A stretch of 64,000 nucleotides of DNA from positions 1 to 64,000 of the forward strand of contig JADJWX010000024.1 of the NCBI GenBank assembly GCA_016716135.1, read 5' to 3'. Of the stretch, positions 33,180 to 41,052 are shown piece after piece (positions within the stretch are counted from its first letter, which is position 1; each line of letters begins with the position of its first letter). The DNA comes from Lewinellaceae bacterium (GTDB lineage Bacteria > Bacteroidota > Bacteroidia > Chitinophagales > Saprospiraceae). Under the pieces are notes generated by a model. The model ran no database searches. It worked only from the letters and a program-made list of their open reading frames with translations, and was not told the DNA's origin. A program made the translations under genes and the position numbers.

Positions 33180-34109
33180 TTACGCCACCCGCAACACTTT
33201 TTCCAACACAGAAAATTCTGCCGGCGTTTCGCCTAAAAATTCGCCATCTGCCTCAAGCAGCGTCGGGGTATCGCCGATTTGTTCGACCCGGAGACTTCGT
33301 GTTTGAAAACCCTCGATCCGGGGATGATCCAGAATAGTGCCGTTGTAAAATCGAGGGGTTTGCAACAGCACTTCCCATTTAGGCAACTGCCGGGCATACG
33401 TGACGGCAAGCAACCCGTCGTCGGGCACCGCGTGGGGTACCAGCCGCATACCGCCGCCTGAGTACGGGCATATTCCAATGTTGATGGTGTAAAAAAAATC
33501 CTCCACGGTTTGGTCTTCAAAATGCAAGCGCGCCGGAAGCAGGCGATATTCAAATAAATACCGGCCCACGGTGAGCAGGTATTGCAGCTGCGATACCATC
33601 CGGTGCCGTTCCAGTTTTTTTACCAAAAAAGCATCGTAGGCCATGCCGGCCACATTGACAAAATAGCGCTCGGCCATTTGGCCATCAAACTGGTAGCGCA
33701 CTTTCCCAACATCCTGGAGGACTGTTTTTCCCGCCAGCAACTGTTGCAGGCGCTGCCGCGGATCATGTGGAATCCGGTAGGTTCGGGCCCAGTCGTTGCC
33801 GGTACCGATGGGCATAAGTGCGTAGTGGATATCCGTCGAGGGGGCATGTGTCTGGGTCAGAATGCCATTGACCAGTTCATGGTTGGTGCCGTCGCCACCC
33901 AGTCCCAGGATATGCCGGTGCCCCTTCAGCACCGCATCGTCGACCAGCCGGACGGCGTGCCCGCGGTGTTGAGTAAACTGGACGGTATACGAAAATCCCA
34001 GCTCCTGCAACAGCCTTTCAATACGTGGCCACAGGCGCCCCACGCGGCCATTGCCGGCAGCCGGGTTGGCAATAATAAACCAAAAGGGTTGTTGCGACGG
34101 TGTATTCAA
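33180..34109 (-). CDS. Diacylglycerol/lipid kinase family protein
   Basis: The 309-residue protein starts at TTG 34109 (an in-frame stop lies only five codons upstream and no ATG precedes the conserved part). The kinase catalytic domain has FIIANPAAGNGRVG (10-23) and the nucleotide-binding L-GGDGT-N (GGDGT at 71-75). LMPIGTGNDWARTY and the C-terminal beta-sandwich (DGLLAVTYARQLP, EADGEFLG) follow, all typical of the YegS/DagK/sphingosine-kinase group. It phosphorylates a lipid at the inner membrane face. Diacylglycerol is likely, but sphingolipid-type substrates are possible because many Bacteroidota make sphingolipids. Confidence 0.9.
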   Translation of the reverse strand: MNTPSQQPFWFIIANPAAGNGRVGRLWPRIERLLQELGFSYTVQFTQHRGHAVRLVDDAVLKGHRHILGLGGDGTNHELVNGILTQTHAPSTDIHYALMPIGTGNDWARTYRIPHDPRQRLQQLLAGKTVLQDVGKVRYQFDGQMAERYFVNVAGMAYDAFLVKKLERHRMVSQLQYLLTVGRYLFEYRLLPARLHFEDQTVEDFFYTINIGICPYSGGGMRLVPHAVPDDGLLAVTYARQLPKWEVLLQTPRFYNGTILDHPRIEGFQTRSLRVEQIGDTPTLLEADGEFLGETPAEFSVLEKVLRVA

Positions 34110-34175
34110 AACAGCTTGGATTTAAGCGAAAAAGGCATTACCCGTTCAAAAGTGGTGCAAAAACCGCATTCAGAC

Positions 34176-34183
34176 TACCTTTG
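34176..34183 (+). promoter_or_regulatory. Possible -7 element of the HSDR_N-like gene
   Basis: TACCTTTG matches the -7 consensus 50 bases before the ATG at 34234. No clear TTG sits at the expected distance. Confidence 0.4.
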
Positions 34184-34233
34184 CATCCGATTATTTCCAC
34201 GGCCTACGATCGTAAATTCACCGCCCTTCAACT

Positions 34234-34701
34234 ATGCGTCTGCAGCTCGATTTTCTTCAGTTTGAACCGGCCTTACAGCTGACCCAGCGTGCGGGCGCAC
34301 GATTTGTCTTCGACCCTATCCGGCGCAAACATGTGGCGCTCACGCCGGAAGAGTTGTTGCGCCAGTTGGTGTTGCAGTATTTGTTGGAAATAAAATTGTA
34401 CCCCGCCAACCGAATTCGGTCCGAGGTTGGCTTGACGCTGAACAACCGGCCCAAACGCTGCGACATCGCTGTTTTTGATGCCGCCCTGCAACCCTGGCTG
34501 CTCGTTGAATGCAAATCGCCGAAAGTTGCGTTGAGCACTGCGGCGTTCGAACAGGTTGCGCGGTACAACCTGCAATTCCGGGCGCCGTATTTGGCGGTCA
34601 CCAATGGGCTGGCTACGTACAGTTGCGCGCTCGATTTTGAACAGGAGACGTTTTCTTTTTTGGAGGATTTTCCGGCGTACGCGCTGCGCCCGGGGAGTTA
34701 A
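34234..34701 (+). CDS. Orphan type I restriction R N-terminal (HSDR_N_2-like) protein
   Basis: The 155-residue protein has the PD-(D/E)xK nuclease-fold core seen in restriction subunit R N-termini. RSEVGLTLNNRPKRCD carries D77, LLVECKSP carries E92-x-K94, and a helix with EQVARYNLQF and the strand APYLAVTNGLATYS follow. The catalytic residues are intact. There is no helicase domain and no HsdM/HsdS nearby. Stand-alone copies are widespread in Bacteroidota and near-universal in some groups, so a housekeeping nuclease role is as likely as defence. It is transcribed divergently from the lipid kinase gene. Confidence 0.82.
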   Translation: MRLQLDFLQFEPALQLTQRAGARFVFDPIRRKHVALTPEELLRQLVLQYLLEIKLYPANRIRSEVGLTLNNRPKRCDIAVFDAALQPWLLVECKSPKVALSTAAFEQVARYNLQFRAPYLAVTNGLATYSCALDFEQETFSFLEDFPAYALRPGS

Positions 34702-34758
34702 CCCGCTACTTGCCAATCGGCTACTGCTTAACGATGCGCCTTGCCACTGAACCTTGCC

Positions 34759-36426
34759 CTAGTTTCCAGCCACCCGCGCCCTTTTGAAAAACACAAACCC
34801 GTTTTTTTCGCCCAACAGTTCCATATCCGCCCGGTTGCGCAGGGCCTGCGCCCGGTAGTTTTTGGTGGCGATGTACACGTCTTTATCCACTGGGCCGTTC
34901 AGGAGCCAGTCGGTGTTGTAGGCGTTTTCGTTTGCCGAAGGCTGTTTTTTGAAATAAAATAACTGCGCGTAGGATTTGTAAGCGTAGGTGGTGCAATACA
35001 CATCCTGGCCGGCTTTGCTTTCAAAAAACTCGATAGCCGCCCGCTGGGAGTAGCCTTCGATACGTTTGATAAAAAAGACCAGCGTCAGCATGACGAACAC
35101 GGCCGAACCGCCAAACAGCGCATAAAACCCGCGTTCCCGGTGGCCGCGGCCAAACCAGCGCAGGGTGAGCGCCAACAAGGTGAGCAAAAACAAGGCGGGG
35201 ATAATTTCCCAGCCCGTCCAACGCACGTCCGCGCCCAGCGATGCCCGGGCAAACGAATCTTTGAACAGGGGGGCAAGCACCCCGGCATTCATCCCGATGA
35301 AAGGCAGCGCCGCCGTGGCCAGCACAAAAACACCGCCGACAGTCAGGAGCAATACTTTCATCCAGGTGGCAAAGGCAATCTCGCCGCGTAAAATTTTATC
35401 TAGTACCACCGCCGCCAGAAAACTGAGCGGGAAATAGCACATGGAGGAGTAGTGCACAATTTTGGATTTTACAATGCTGAACAAAATGAGCACTACCCAA
35501 AACAGGTACTTCATCCAGCGGCGGAAATCCTGCTGATGGTCCTGTTGTTCGTCGGGCTGCCGAAAAAAGGCGCGGACGGCAAAAACAGAGGCCGGGAAAC
35601 AGCCGAACAGCAGCATCACAAAATGATAACCCGGGAAACCTACGTGCCCGGCATCGGGTGTGGAAAACAGGCGAAACTGGTACTTGTTGAACTCGACAAT
35701 AAACCAGGGGCCGTTTTTCCAGGTTTCGAGGCCGTACCAGGCCAGGGTAACCAGGGTGGCTGCCAGGGTAAAAAACAAAAACTCCGGCACGTTTACATAA
35801 AAGCGGAAACGCTTGTACACCCAGTACACCGCCATGGTGAGGCCCGCAAGCAGGTAGGCGGTTTGGCCTTTGGTGAGAATGCCCATGCCGATAAAAAAGC
35901 CGCCGAGGAAAAGGTACCACCAGCGGTTGCGCGGCAGATGAATACTTGTGAAACCCGCTTTTTTCCAATAGGACAAAATAAAAAAATAGAGTCCCAGGAA
36001 GATGAACAGGTTGAACATGGGGTCTATAATCCCCGATTTGAAATACAAAAACGGCAAAATGGTGCCCAGGTAAACGGTGGCCCAAATGATCCCGAAACGG
36101 GTGTTGTACAATTTCTGCCCGATGTTAAACAACAACACCAGCGTAGCCACTCCGAAAAGCGCATTCGGCAGGCGCGCCGCAAATTCGCCCACACCAAAGC
36201 CCTGCATGGCCATGGCCTGCATCCAAAAGAAAAACGGGGGCTTCTCCCAAAACGGCTGAAAGTTGACATAGATCCGCAGGTAGTCTTTCAGGATCAGCAT
36301 CTCGCGACTGATCTCCGCAAAATTGACCTCGTCCCAGTCGAACAGGTGCACGCCACCCAGGAAGGGGATGTAGAAGATGCCGCCCAGGAAGGCGAAAAGG
36401 AGGGAATAGCGGGTTGTGTTTGACAT
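34759..36426 (-). CDS. ArnT/PMT-like membrane glycosyltransferase
   Basis: The start at ATG 36426 (MSNTTRYSLLFAFLGGIFY) is preferred over an upstream in-frame GTG or ATG within repeat DNA. The product has 555 residues and about 11-12 membrane helices. The first periplasmic loop carries the catalytic acidic motif WDEVNFAEISREML and the following FQPFWEKPPFFFWMQA, the hallmark of GT83/GT39 dolichyl- or undecaprenyl-phosphate-sugar transferases such as ArnT. It would move a sugar from a polyprenyl phosphate to lipid A, glycan or protein in the periplasm. A DPM1-like enzyme at 21773-22492 might supply the donor. The 5' side abuts the C/G-rich repeat at 36449-36568. Confidence 0.88.
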   Translation of the reverse strand: MSNTTRYSLLFAFLGGIFYIPFLGGVHLFDWDEVNFAEISREMLILKDYLRIYVNFQPFWEKPPFFFWMQAMAMQGFGVGEFAARLPNALFGVATLVLLFNIGQKLYNTRFGIIWATVYLGTILPFLYFKSGIIDPMFNLFIFLGLYFFILSYWKKAGFTSIHLPRNRWWYLFLGGFFIGMGILTKGQTAYLLAGLTMAVYWVYKRFRFYVNVPEFLFFTLAATLVTLAWYGLETWKNGPWFIVEFNKYQFRLFSTPDAGHVGFPGYHFVMLLFGCFPASVFAVRAFFRQPDEQQDHQQDFRRWMKYLFWVVLILFSIVKSKIVHYSSMCYFPLSFLAAVVLDKILRGEIAFATWMKVLLLTVGGVFVLATAALPFIGMNAGVLAPLFKDSFARASLGADVRWTGWEIIPALFLLTLLALTLRWFGRGHRERGFYALFGGSAVFVMLTLVFFIKRIEGYSQRAAIEFFESKAGQDVYCTTYAYKSYAQLFYFKKQPSANENAYNTDWLLNGPVDKDVYIATKNYRAQALRNRADMELLGEKNGFVFFKRARVAGN

Positions 36427-36448
36427 GTGTTTTTCAACCTCGTTTGGT

Positions 36449-36568
36449 CCCGGCCCCACCCCCAACCCCTCCCCCCGAGGGGAGGGGGGCTTCCCCTCAC
36501 GATAACTTCAGGCTGGAATGAGGGCAAACTCCCCTCCCTGGGGGGGAGGGGTTGGGGGTGGGGCCGGG
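36449..36568. repeat. C/G-rich element with 28-bp perfect inverted arms
   Basis: 36449-36476 (CCCGGCCCCACCCCCAACCC, then CTCCCCCC) is the exact reverse complement of 36541-36568. As in the 14999-15142 element, GGGGAGGGGGGCTT follows the left arm and a C-rich CCCCTCCC precedes the right arm. The right arm overlaps the last bases before the stop of the dioxygenase gene that begins at 37421. Confidence 0.85.
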
Positions 36569-36569
36569 G

Positions 36570-37421
36570 TTATTTTTTCCGGTTAAACAAATTCAGCACC
36601 TTGCTTACAAAATCGTCGTTGATGCCAAGCCAGCCTTTGAGCCGGGTGTAGAGTGCCACGGCTTCCGTGTCGGCGCGGATCAGGATACTTTTCAGGCCAT
36701 CGCCGGGGCGGGCGCGGTAGTTGGTGGCCCGCTTGATTGGTACGGCGCCCTGCTCTTCGGTGAAATAGTACAGCGCGATCGACTTGCGGGTCATGCCCTC
36801 CGGACACTGAATGGGGTCGGGCAGGCCGTGGTACGAATCCGCGTCCGTGTTAAAAATTACGCAGCGGTTGAACACCGGCAGCACGCTTTTGGCGCAGGCT
36901 TTCATGTCGCGCGTCCAGAGTTCGAGTTCGCCGCGGTATTCCGGGAGCCAGTTTTCGTTCAGGTACACGAGCAGGTTGACGCGCCGGCGCCAGTTGCGTT
37001 TGTGCGGGTGTACGGTAAAGTCGGCGTGGATGTTCAGGTAGCCGCCCCGCTGACTTTGGTGCAGGCCGCCGCCTTCGAGCGAGGGGTCGGCTTTCAGGCC
37101 GTCGATGCCGGTGAGGCGGCTGAGCTGGGCCACAAATTCGTCGGTGTTCAGCTGGCGGATCACTTCCTGCAGATACGGCGGGATGAGATCCATTTTGTTG
37201 AGGCCGTGTTTTTTCTCGTTGACATGCACGTAGTGAATCCAGCCGTCGTCCTTAACTTTCGGAAAAGCCTCCATGGCTTTTTGGGCAGCGGCAGACTCGA
37301 GGAAATTTTCAAATTGCCCGTGCGGGTAGGGGTGGGCCGATTGGTAGGTGGCGGCGTTTTCGTCGACGGTTTTTTTCCACTTGGAGAGATCGAGAATGGG
37401 TTGGGTATCTTGTAGGACCAT
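36570..37421 (-). CDS. 2-oxoglutarate/Fe(II) oxygenase, prolyl-4-hydroxylase-like
   Basis: The 283-residue protein is of a different subgroup from the dioxygenase at 6097-7050. The double-stranded beta-helix has H132-x-D134 (YLNIHADFTVHP), H198 (DSYHGLPDP) and R212 (RKSIALYYF), the iron and 2-oxoglutarate ligands in the usual order. RRRVNLLVYLNENW and YRGELELW are typical of the PF13640-type group, which hydroxylates proteins, sugars or lipids. The last 60 residues extend past the domain. The ArnT-like transferase gene is the next gene downstream on the same strand, so an envelope or glycan substrate is possible but unproven. Confidence 0.85.
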   Translation of the reverse strand: MVLQDTQPILDLSKWKKTVDENAATYQSAHPYPHGQFENFLESAAAQKAMEAFPKVKDDGWIHYVHVNEKKHGLNKMDLIPPYLQEVIRQLNTDEFVAQLSRLTGIDGLKADPSLEGGGLHQSQRGGYLNIHADFTVHPHKRNWRRRVNLLVYLNENWLPEYRGELELWTRDMKACAKSVLPVFNRCVIFNTDADSYHGLPDPIQCPEGMTRKSIALYYFTEEQGAVPIKRATNYRARPGDGLKSILIRADTEAVALYTRLKGWLGINDDFVSKVLNLFNRKK

Positions 37422-37439
37422 GTGTTTGCATTTTATCAG

Positions 37440-37474
37440 TACTCGTCCTACGACTTCAAGTCGTAGGACGAGTA
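37440..37474. repeat. 35-bp perfect palindrome, copy 2
   Basis: The same 17-base arms as at 24393-24427, but with a central C instead of G, as if inserted in the opposite orientation. It sits 18 bases upstream of the dioxygenase start, between two minus-strand genes. Confidence 0.9.
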
Positions 37475-37535
37475 AGGAAGCCCATGCCTCCGTGGTGAAA
37501 TTTATGGGGCAAAGATAGGCAGAAGCCGGAGGAGT

Positions 37536-38621
37536 TCACTCCGCCACCTTCCACTGCGCTCCGTACTGTTCCACCAAAATATTATCGTAGTAATCCGCTT
37601 TCTCAAACAGTTCCTGCAGCGACTTCATGCCGGTTTCTTCGTTCAGGTAGCGGTCGTAGATGAGCAGCGAGAGCAGGATGTCCTGCTCATGCACCGAAAG
37701 GGTGCGTTCGCCGCTGTGGTAATTTTCGCGCAGCAGGTATTCGTAGAGCGGTTTGATATTTTGTTGGGGCAGCTGGCAGAGCACGGCGTCGGCCACCATG
37801 AGGCCGGTTTTTTCGTGGTAGGTGATGCTGATTTTGGCGCTGCCGTGTTTGATTTCCCAGCAATTCGGACCGCAGCGGCTCAGGCTGACGTCGTGGCCGG
37901 TACGGGTGATCAGGGTTTCGATGGTGCGCGGCACACCGGTGGGTTCGTATTCGTCGACAAGGCCGGGCAGCTCGACTTTGCTGCCGCAAAAAGAGCAAAA
38001 TCCGTTGTCCACGGTTTTTTCTGAAACCACATTGGCACAGGCTGTGCACCGGCAGGTATCGTCGCCGCCGACAGCCTGATAGGCCTCCAGCGAATCGTGC
38101 AGGAATGCCACGGGCAGCGAAAAGCCCATGTTGTCGCCGTTGCGGATGATGAAGGTGTTGACGCCAACCACATCGCCGTCGTTATCCACCAGCGGGCCGC
38201 CGGAGTTGCCCGGGTTGAGCGCGGCGTCGATGTGGAGGTAGGGGATGTCGTTCATGATTTCCCGGGCGCCGGAAACAATGCCTGTTTTTACCGAAAATTT
38301 AAGGCCGAACGGGTGGCCGATGGCCGTTACCTGATCGCGTTCGCGCAGGGCTTTGGTAAGCCCCAGGTGAATTTCAGGCAGTTCGGCCTCCATAGCCGGC
38401 CCTTTGAGAAAAGCCAGGTCGTATTTCCGGTCGGCATAGCAAACCTTGACCAGTTGTTTTTTGAATTTGGCGCCTTCGACAATGACCGAGCGGTTGCCCT
38501 CCACTACGTGGTGATTGGTTACGATCAGGTTCCGGTCTTTCAGATAAAAGCCGGTGCCGGTGCTGTATGGCGTCGCGATCTGGATGATTACGTCGCGGTA
38601 GGTATCGATAAAGTCGGCCAT
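37536..38621 (-). CDS. S1C serine protease with zinc ribbon and YbjN-like C-terminus
   Basis: The 361-residue protein has no signal peptide. The trypsin-like domain (1-185) has the full triad: H38 in TNHHVV, D68 in KYDLAFL and S140 in NPGNSGGPL. Instead of PDZ domains there is a zinc ribbon (C192-x2-C195 and C209-x2-C212). The C-terminal 130 residues are an alpha/beta domain (CWEIKHGSAKISITYHEKTG, LMVADAVLCQLPQQNIKPLYEYLLREN) that looks like the YbjN/type III chaperone fold. A cytoplasmic Deg-like protease with this tail is unusual. It lies 27 bases after the unknown gene 38649-39968 on the same strand, so the two are likely an operon. Confidence 0.82.
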   Translation of the reverse strand: MADFIDTYRDVIIQIATPYSTGTGFYLKDRNLIVTNHHVVEGNRSVIVEGAKFKKQLVKVCYADRKYDLAFLKGPAMEAELPEIHLGLTKALRERDQVTAIGHPFGLKFSVKTGIVSGAREIMNDIPYLHIDAALNPGNSGGPLVDNDGDVVGVNTFIIRNGDNMGFSLPVAFLHDSLEAYQAVGGDDTCRCTACANVVSEKTVDNGFCSFCGSKVELPGLVDEYEPTGVPRTIETLITRTGHDVSLSRCGPNCWEIKHGSAKISITYHEKTGLMVADAVLCQLPQQNIKPLYEYLLRENYHSGERTLSVHEQDILLSLLIYDRYLNEETGMKSLQELFEKADYYDNILVEQYGAQWKVAE

Positions 38622-38648
38622 GCGTTTGCGGTATAAAATTCCGGTTGG

Positions 38649-39968
38649 TTAATTGTCCGTGCTCAAGTCCAAATTCCGGATCATTTCCAGGAAACTTTTT
38701 GCAAAAAGAACCCTGGAACTAAAGTCGAGGCGATTCAAATCCGGGCGCAGGCGCGGGTATACAGCCCGATTGTGTTGCACAACTGCGCGGATAGCCTGTA
38801 TGACCGGGCGTTTGTTGGGGAGCCCGTCGGGGGTGGTGTATGTTGGAAAACCCAGTGCACGGAAAAAATCCGGCTCGGTAATTTGATAAAACAGGTGGAG
38901 CAGCTCGCGATCGGGTTTTGGCGGCACGTTTTGAAAAAGCGCATTCCCGACGATATACTGTGGCACGGCCATTGCCAGCTCCAGGTAGTTCTGGTTGAGG
39001 TGCCATTCCATGTTCGGCAATTCCCCTTCGATGAGGGAAACAATGCGCTCGTGGTTTGCCGGCGGATTGATGCCAAAGGTGCTGCGGGTCCGGTACAGTT
39101 CGGCAAACAATTGTTCTTTGGGCCGGTCCAGTATTTTCTGAAATTCCTTGCGCAGTGCGATGATTTTCAATTGGTTGGTGCGCTCGTTTTTTGCAAAATA
39201 GATCCCGTAAATTTTCTCCAGGGTGTCCATCAGAAAACCTTCCGGCCGCAGCAGGTAGTCGAGGCGGAAGGCCGTGGAAAGCATCAGGTAAGCATAGCCT
39301 CCGGGATACTGGTTGGGGTCGGGCACTGCCTTGTCGAGGAGCGCGAATGTGGCGTCTATTTGCTGGCGCAGGTAGTTGTATTTTATTTCTTTTTCGGCTT
39401 CGGGGATGGCGGCCTCCTGGCGTGCTTCGACCGGCTTGAGCGATCGGAATTCATCGATCAGCAGGTCGTCCTGTTTGTCGGCATGAATAGCGAGTTCGCG
39501 CAGGGCATGCAACAATTTGAGCGGGGAGGCATCGGTACCCAGGGTGTCAAAACGGATAGCCAGATTGTTGTCGGGGTCGAGGGCAAAGCGGCAAAATTTC
39601 AGGCTGTAGTTGTACTCCATCAGGCGGCGCAAAAACCCGACGTTGAGGTCGGTCGTTCGGGCCACTTTGCTTTCGGCGGTCACCTTCTGCGGCGTTGCGG
39701 TGCCGGTGACCCGTTGGGAGCCCTGCCAAAATTCAAATTGTATGGTGTCGTCTACCTGTTTCCAATGCACATTATCCGCATGATCATCGCGGAGATACGT
39801 AAAAAAAGCCTTGTACGCTTCCAGGTGCTTGTCCTCGTCAAACAGGGCGAGCGAGCGGTTCCAGGCAGCCATTTGGGCCTCCGTTTTATAGGCATCGGTA
39901 TACCGGCCGAACGGAATGTCCGGCAGGTTGGTATGGCGTGCGCCAAAGAGTCGCTCAAAAAATCCCAT
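38649..39968 (-). CDS. Conserved soluble protein, unknown, upstream partner of the S1C protease
   Basis: The start at ATG 39968 (MGFFERLFGARHTNLPDIPF) is chosen because the frame further upstream reads through the antisense of the GSCFA gene. The product has 439 residues and no signal or membrane segment. The first 170 residues (EAQMAAWNRSLALFDE, DTIQFEFWQGSQRVTGTATP, DPDNNLAIRFDTLGTD, LLHALRELAIHAD) have an alpha/beta layout that resembles the YbjN-like tail of the neighbouring protease. The remaining part is all helical (KEFQKILDRPKEQLFAELYRT, ELLHLFYQI). No family name can be given. Co-transcription with the protease gene suggests a shared task. Confidence 0.65.
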   Translation of the reverse strand: MGFFERLFGARHTNLPDIPFGRYTDAYKTEAQMAAWNRSLALFDEDKHLEAYKAFFTYLRDDHADNVHWKQVDDTIQFEFWQGSQRVTGTATPQKVTAESKVARTTDLNVGFLRRLMEYNYSLKFCRFALDPDNNLAIRFDTLGTDASPLKLLHALRELAIHADKQDDLLIDEFRSLKPVEARQEAAIPEAEKEIKYNYLRQQIDATFALLDKAVPDPNQYPGGYAYLMLSTAFRLDYLLRPEGFLMDTLEKIYGIYFAKNERTNQLKIIALRKEFQKILDRPKEQLFAELYRTRSTFGINPPANHERIVSLIEGELPNMEWHLNQNYLELAMAVPQYIVGNALFQNVPPKPDRELLHLFYQITEPDFFRALGFPTYTTPDGLPNKRPVIQAIRAVVQHNRAVYPRLRPDLNRLDFSSRVLFAKSFLEMIRNLDLSTDN

Positions 39969-40040
39969 GCGTCGAATTTCAGAAGGCTGCTGAAAAAGAG
40001 CCGTAAAAGTAGCAAGTTTGCCCAGAAAAAACGGGCTGCC

Positions 40041-41017
40041 ATGAAAAGCTTTCGGACAATTGTACCACCCTGGCGGGCGCCATTTCAGCTGACACACGCC
40101 GACCCGCTGCTGCTGGTGGGTTCCTGTTTTACGGAACACATCGGCAGGAAACTGGCGGAAGGGAAATTCGATACGTTGGTAAACCCCAACGGGATTGTGT
40201 ACAATCCGGTGTCCATTGCTGGTACAACGAAGCTCCGGTTCGTTGAAAAATTGGCTATCAAAAACGAACCGGAGGTTTGTTTTACCATTGGGACTACCAC
40301 GGGGCATTCGACCACCCCGACGAAGTAACGTTTAGAAAAAACATCGAACGTGCCCGGCAACAAACCGCCGCATTTTTGGAAAAAACCAATTACCTGTTCC
40401 TGACGCTGGGCACCGCCCAGGTGTTTGTGCTCAAGGAAACCGGCCAGATCGTGGCCAACAACCACAAAGCGCCGGCCGGCTGGTTTGACGAACGCCGCCT
40501 CAGCGTGGCCGAAACCGTGGAAGCCCTGGGAACGGCCATTGAAGCGCTTCGCGCGAAACGCCCTGCCGTACAGGTGGTGCTCAGTGTGAGCCCGGTGCGG
40601 CATTTGCGCAACGGTTTTGTGGAAAACCAGCGCAGCAAAGCGGTATTGCTGCTGGCATGTGCCGACCTTTGCGCGCAGTTCGATTTTGTGCACTACTTCC
40701 CGGCGTATGAACTCCTGCTCGATGAATTGCGCGATTACCGGTTTTATGCCGACGACATGGTGCATCCCAGCGAAACGGCAGTGGCCTACATCTGGGAATA
40801 TTTTGCTGCGGCATTTTTTTCTGAAGAAACGCGTCGCCTGCTGGCACAGCTGGAAAAGATACGAACTGCCACCGGGCACCGGCCATTACACCCAGATACA
40901 GCGGAACACCGGGCTTTTGCCCGGCAACAATTAGCGGCCATTGAACAACTGAAACACCAGTACCCTTTACTTGATTTTTCAACTGAAATTGCCTGGTTTG
41001 AGCAATTTTGTTCCTAA
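40041..41017 (+). CDS. GSCFA family protein (one frameshift)
   Basis: The N-terminal frame starts at ATG 40041 (MKSFRTIVPPWRAPFQ) and contains the name-giving LVGSCFTEHIG (26-35) and NPNGIVYNPVSIA. It ends 45 codons before the rest of the conserved region. The neighbouring frame then continues FYHWDYHGAFDHPDEVTF, LTLGTAQVF, VSPVRHLRNGFVENQRSKA, HYFPAYELLLDELRDYRFYA and DMVHPSETAVAYIWEYF. Adding one base to the T run 40276-40278 joins both into a 325-residue protein, normal for the family. GSCFA proteins are SGNH-hydrolase-like and common in Bacteroidota, with no settled substrate. It is divergent from the 38649-39968 gene. Confidence 0.88.
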
Positions 41018-41052
41018 ATTGGGCCATTGCCTGACCTCAAATTTTAGCAAAA

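Noticed and set aside
38772..40040. Open frame on the plus strand reaching 423 codons before the GSCFA start
   Set aside because: It lies antisense to the 38649-39968 gene. Only the part from 40041 on has family motifs.
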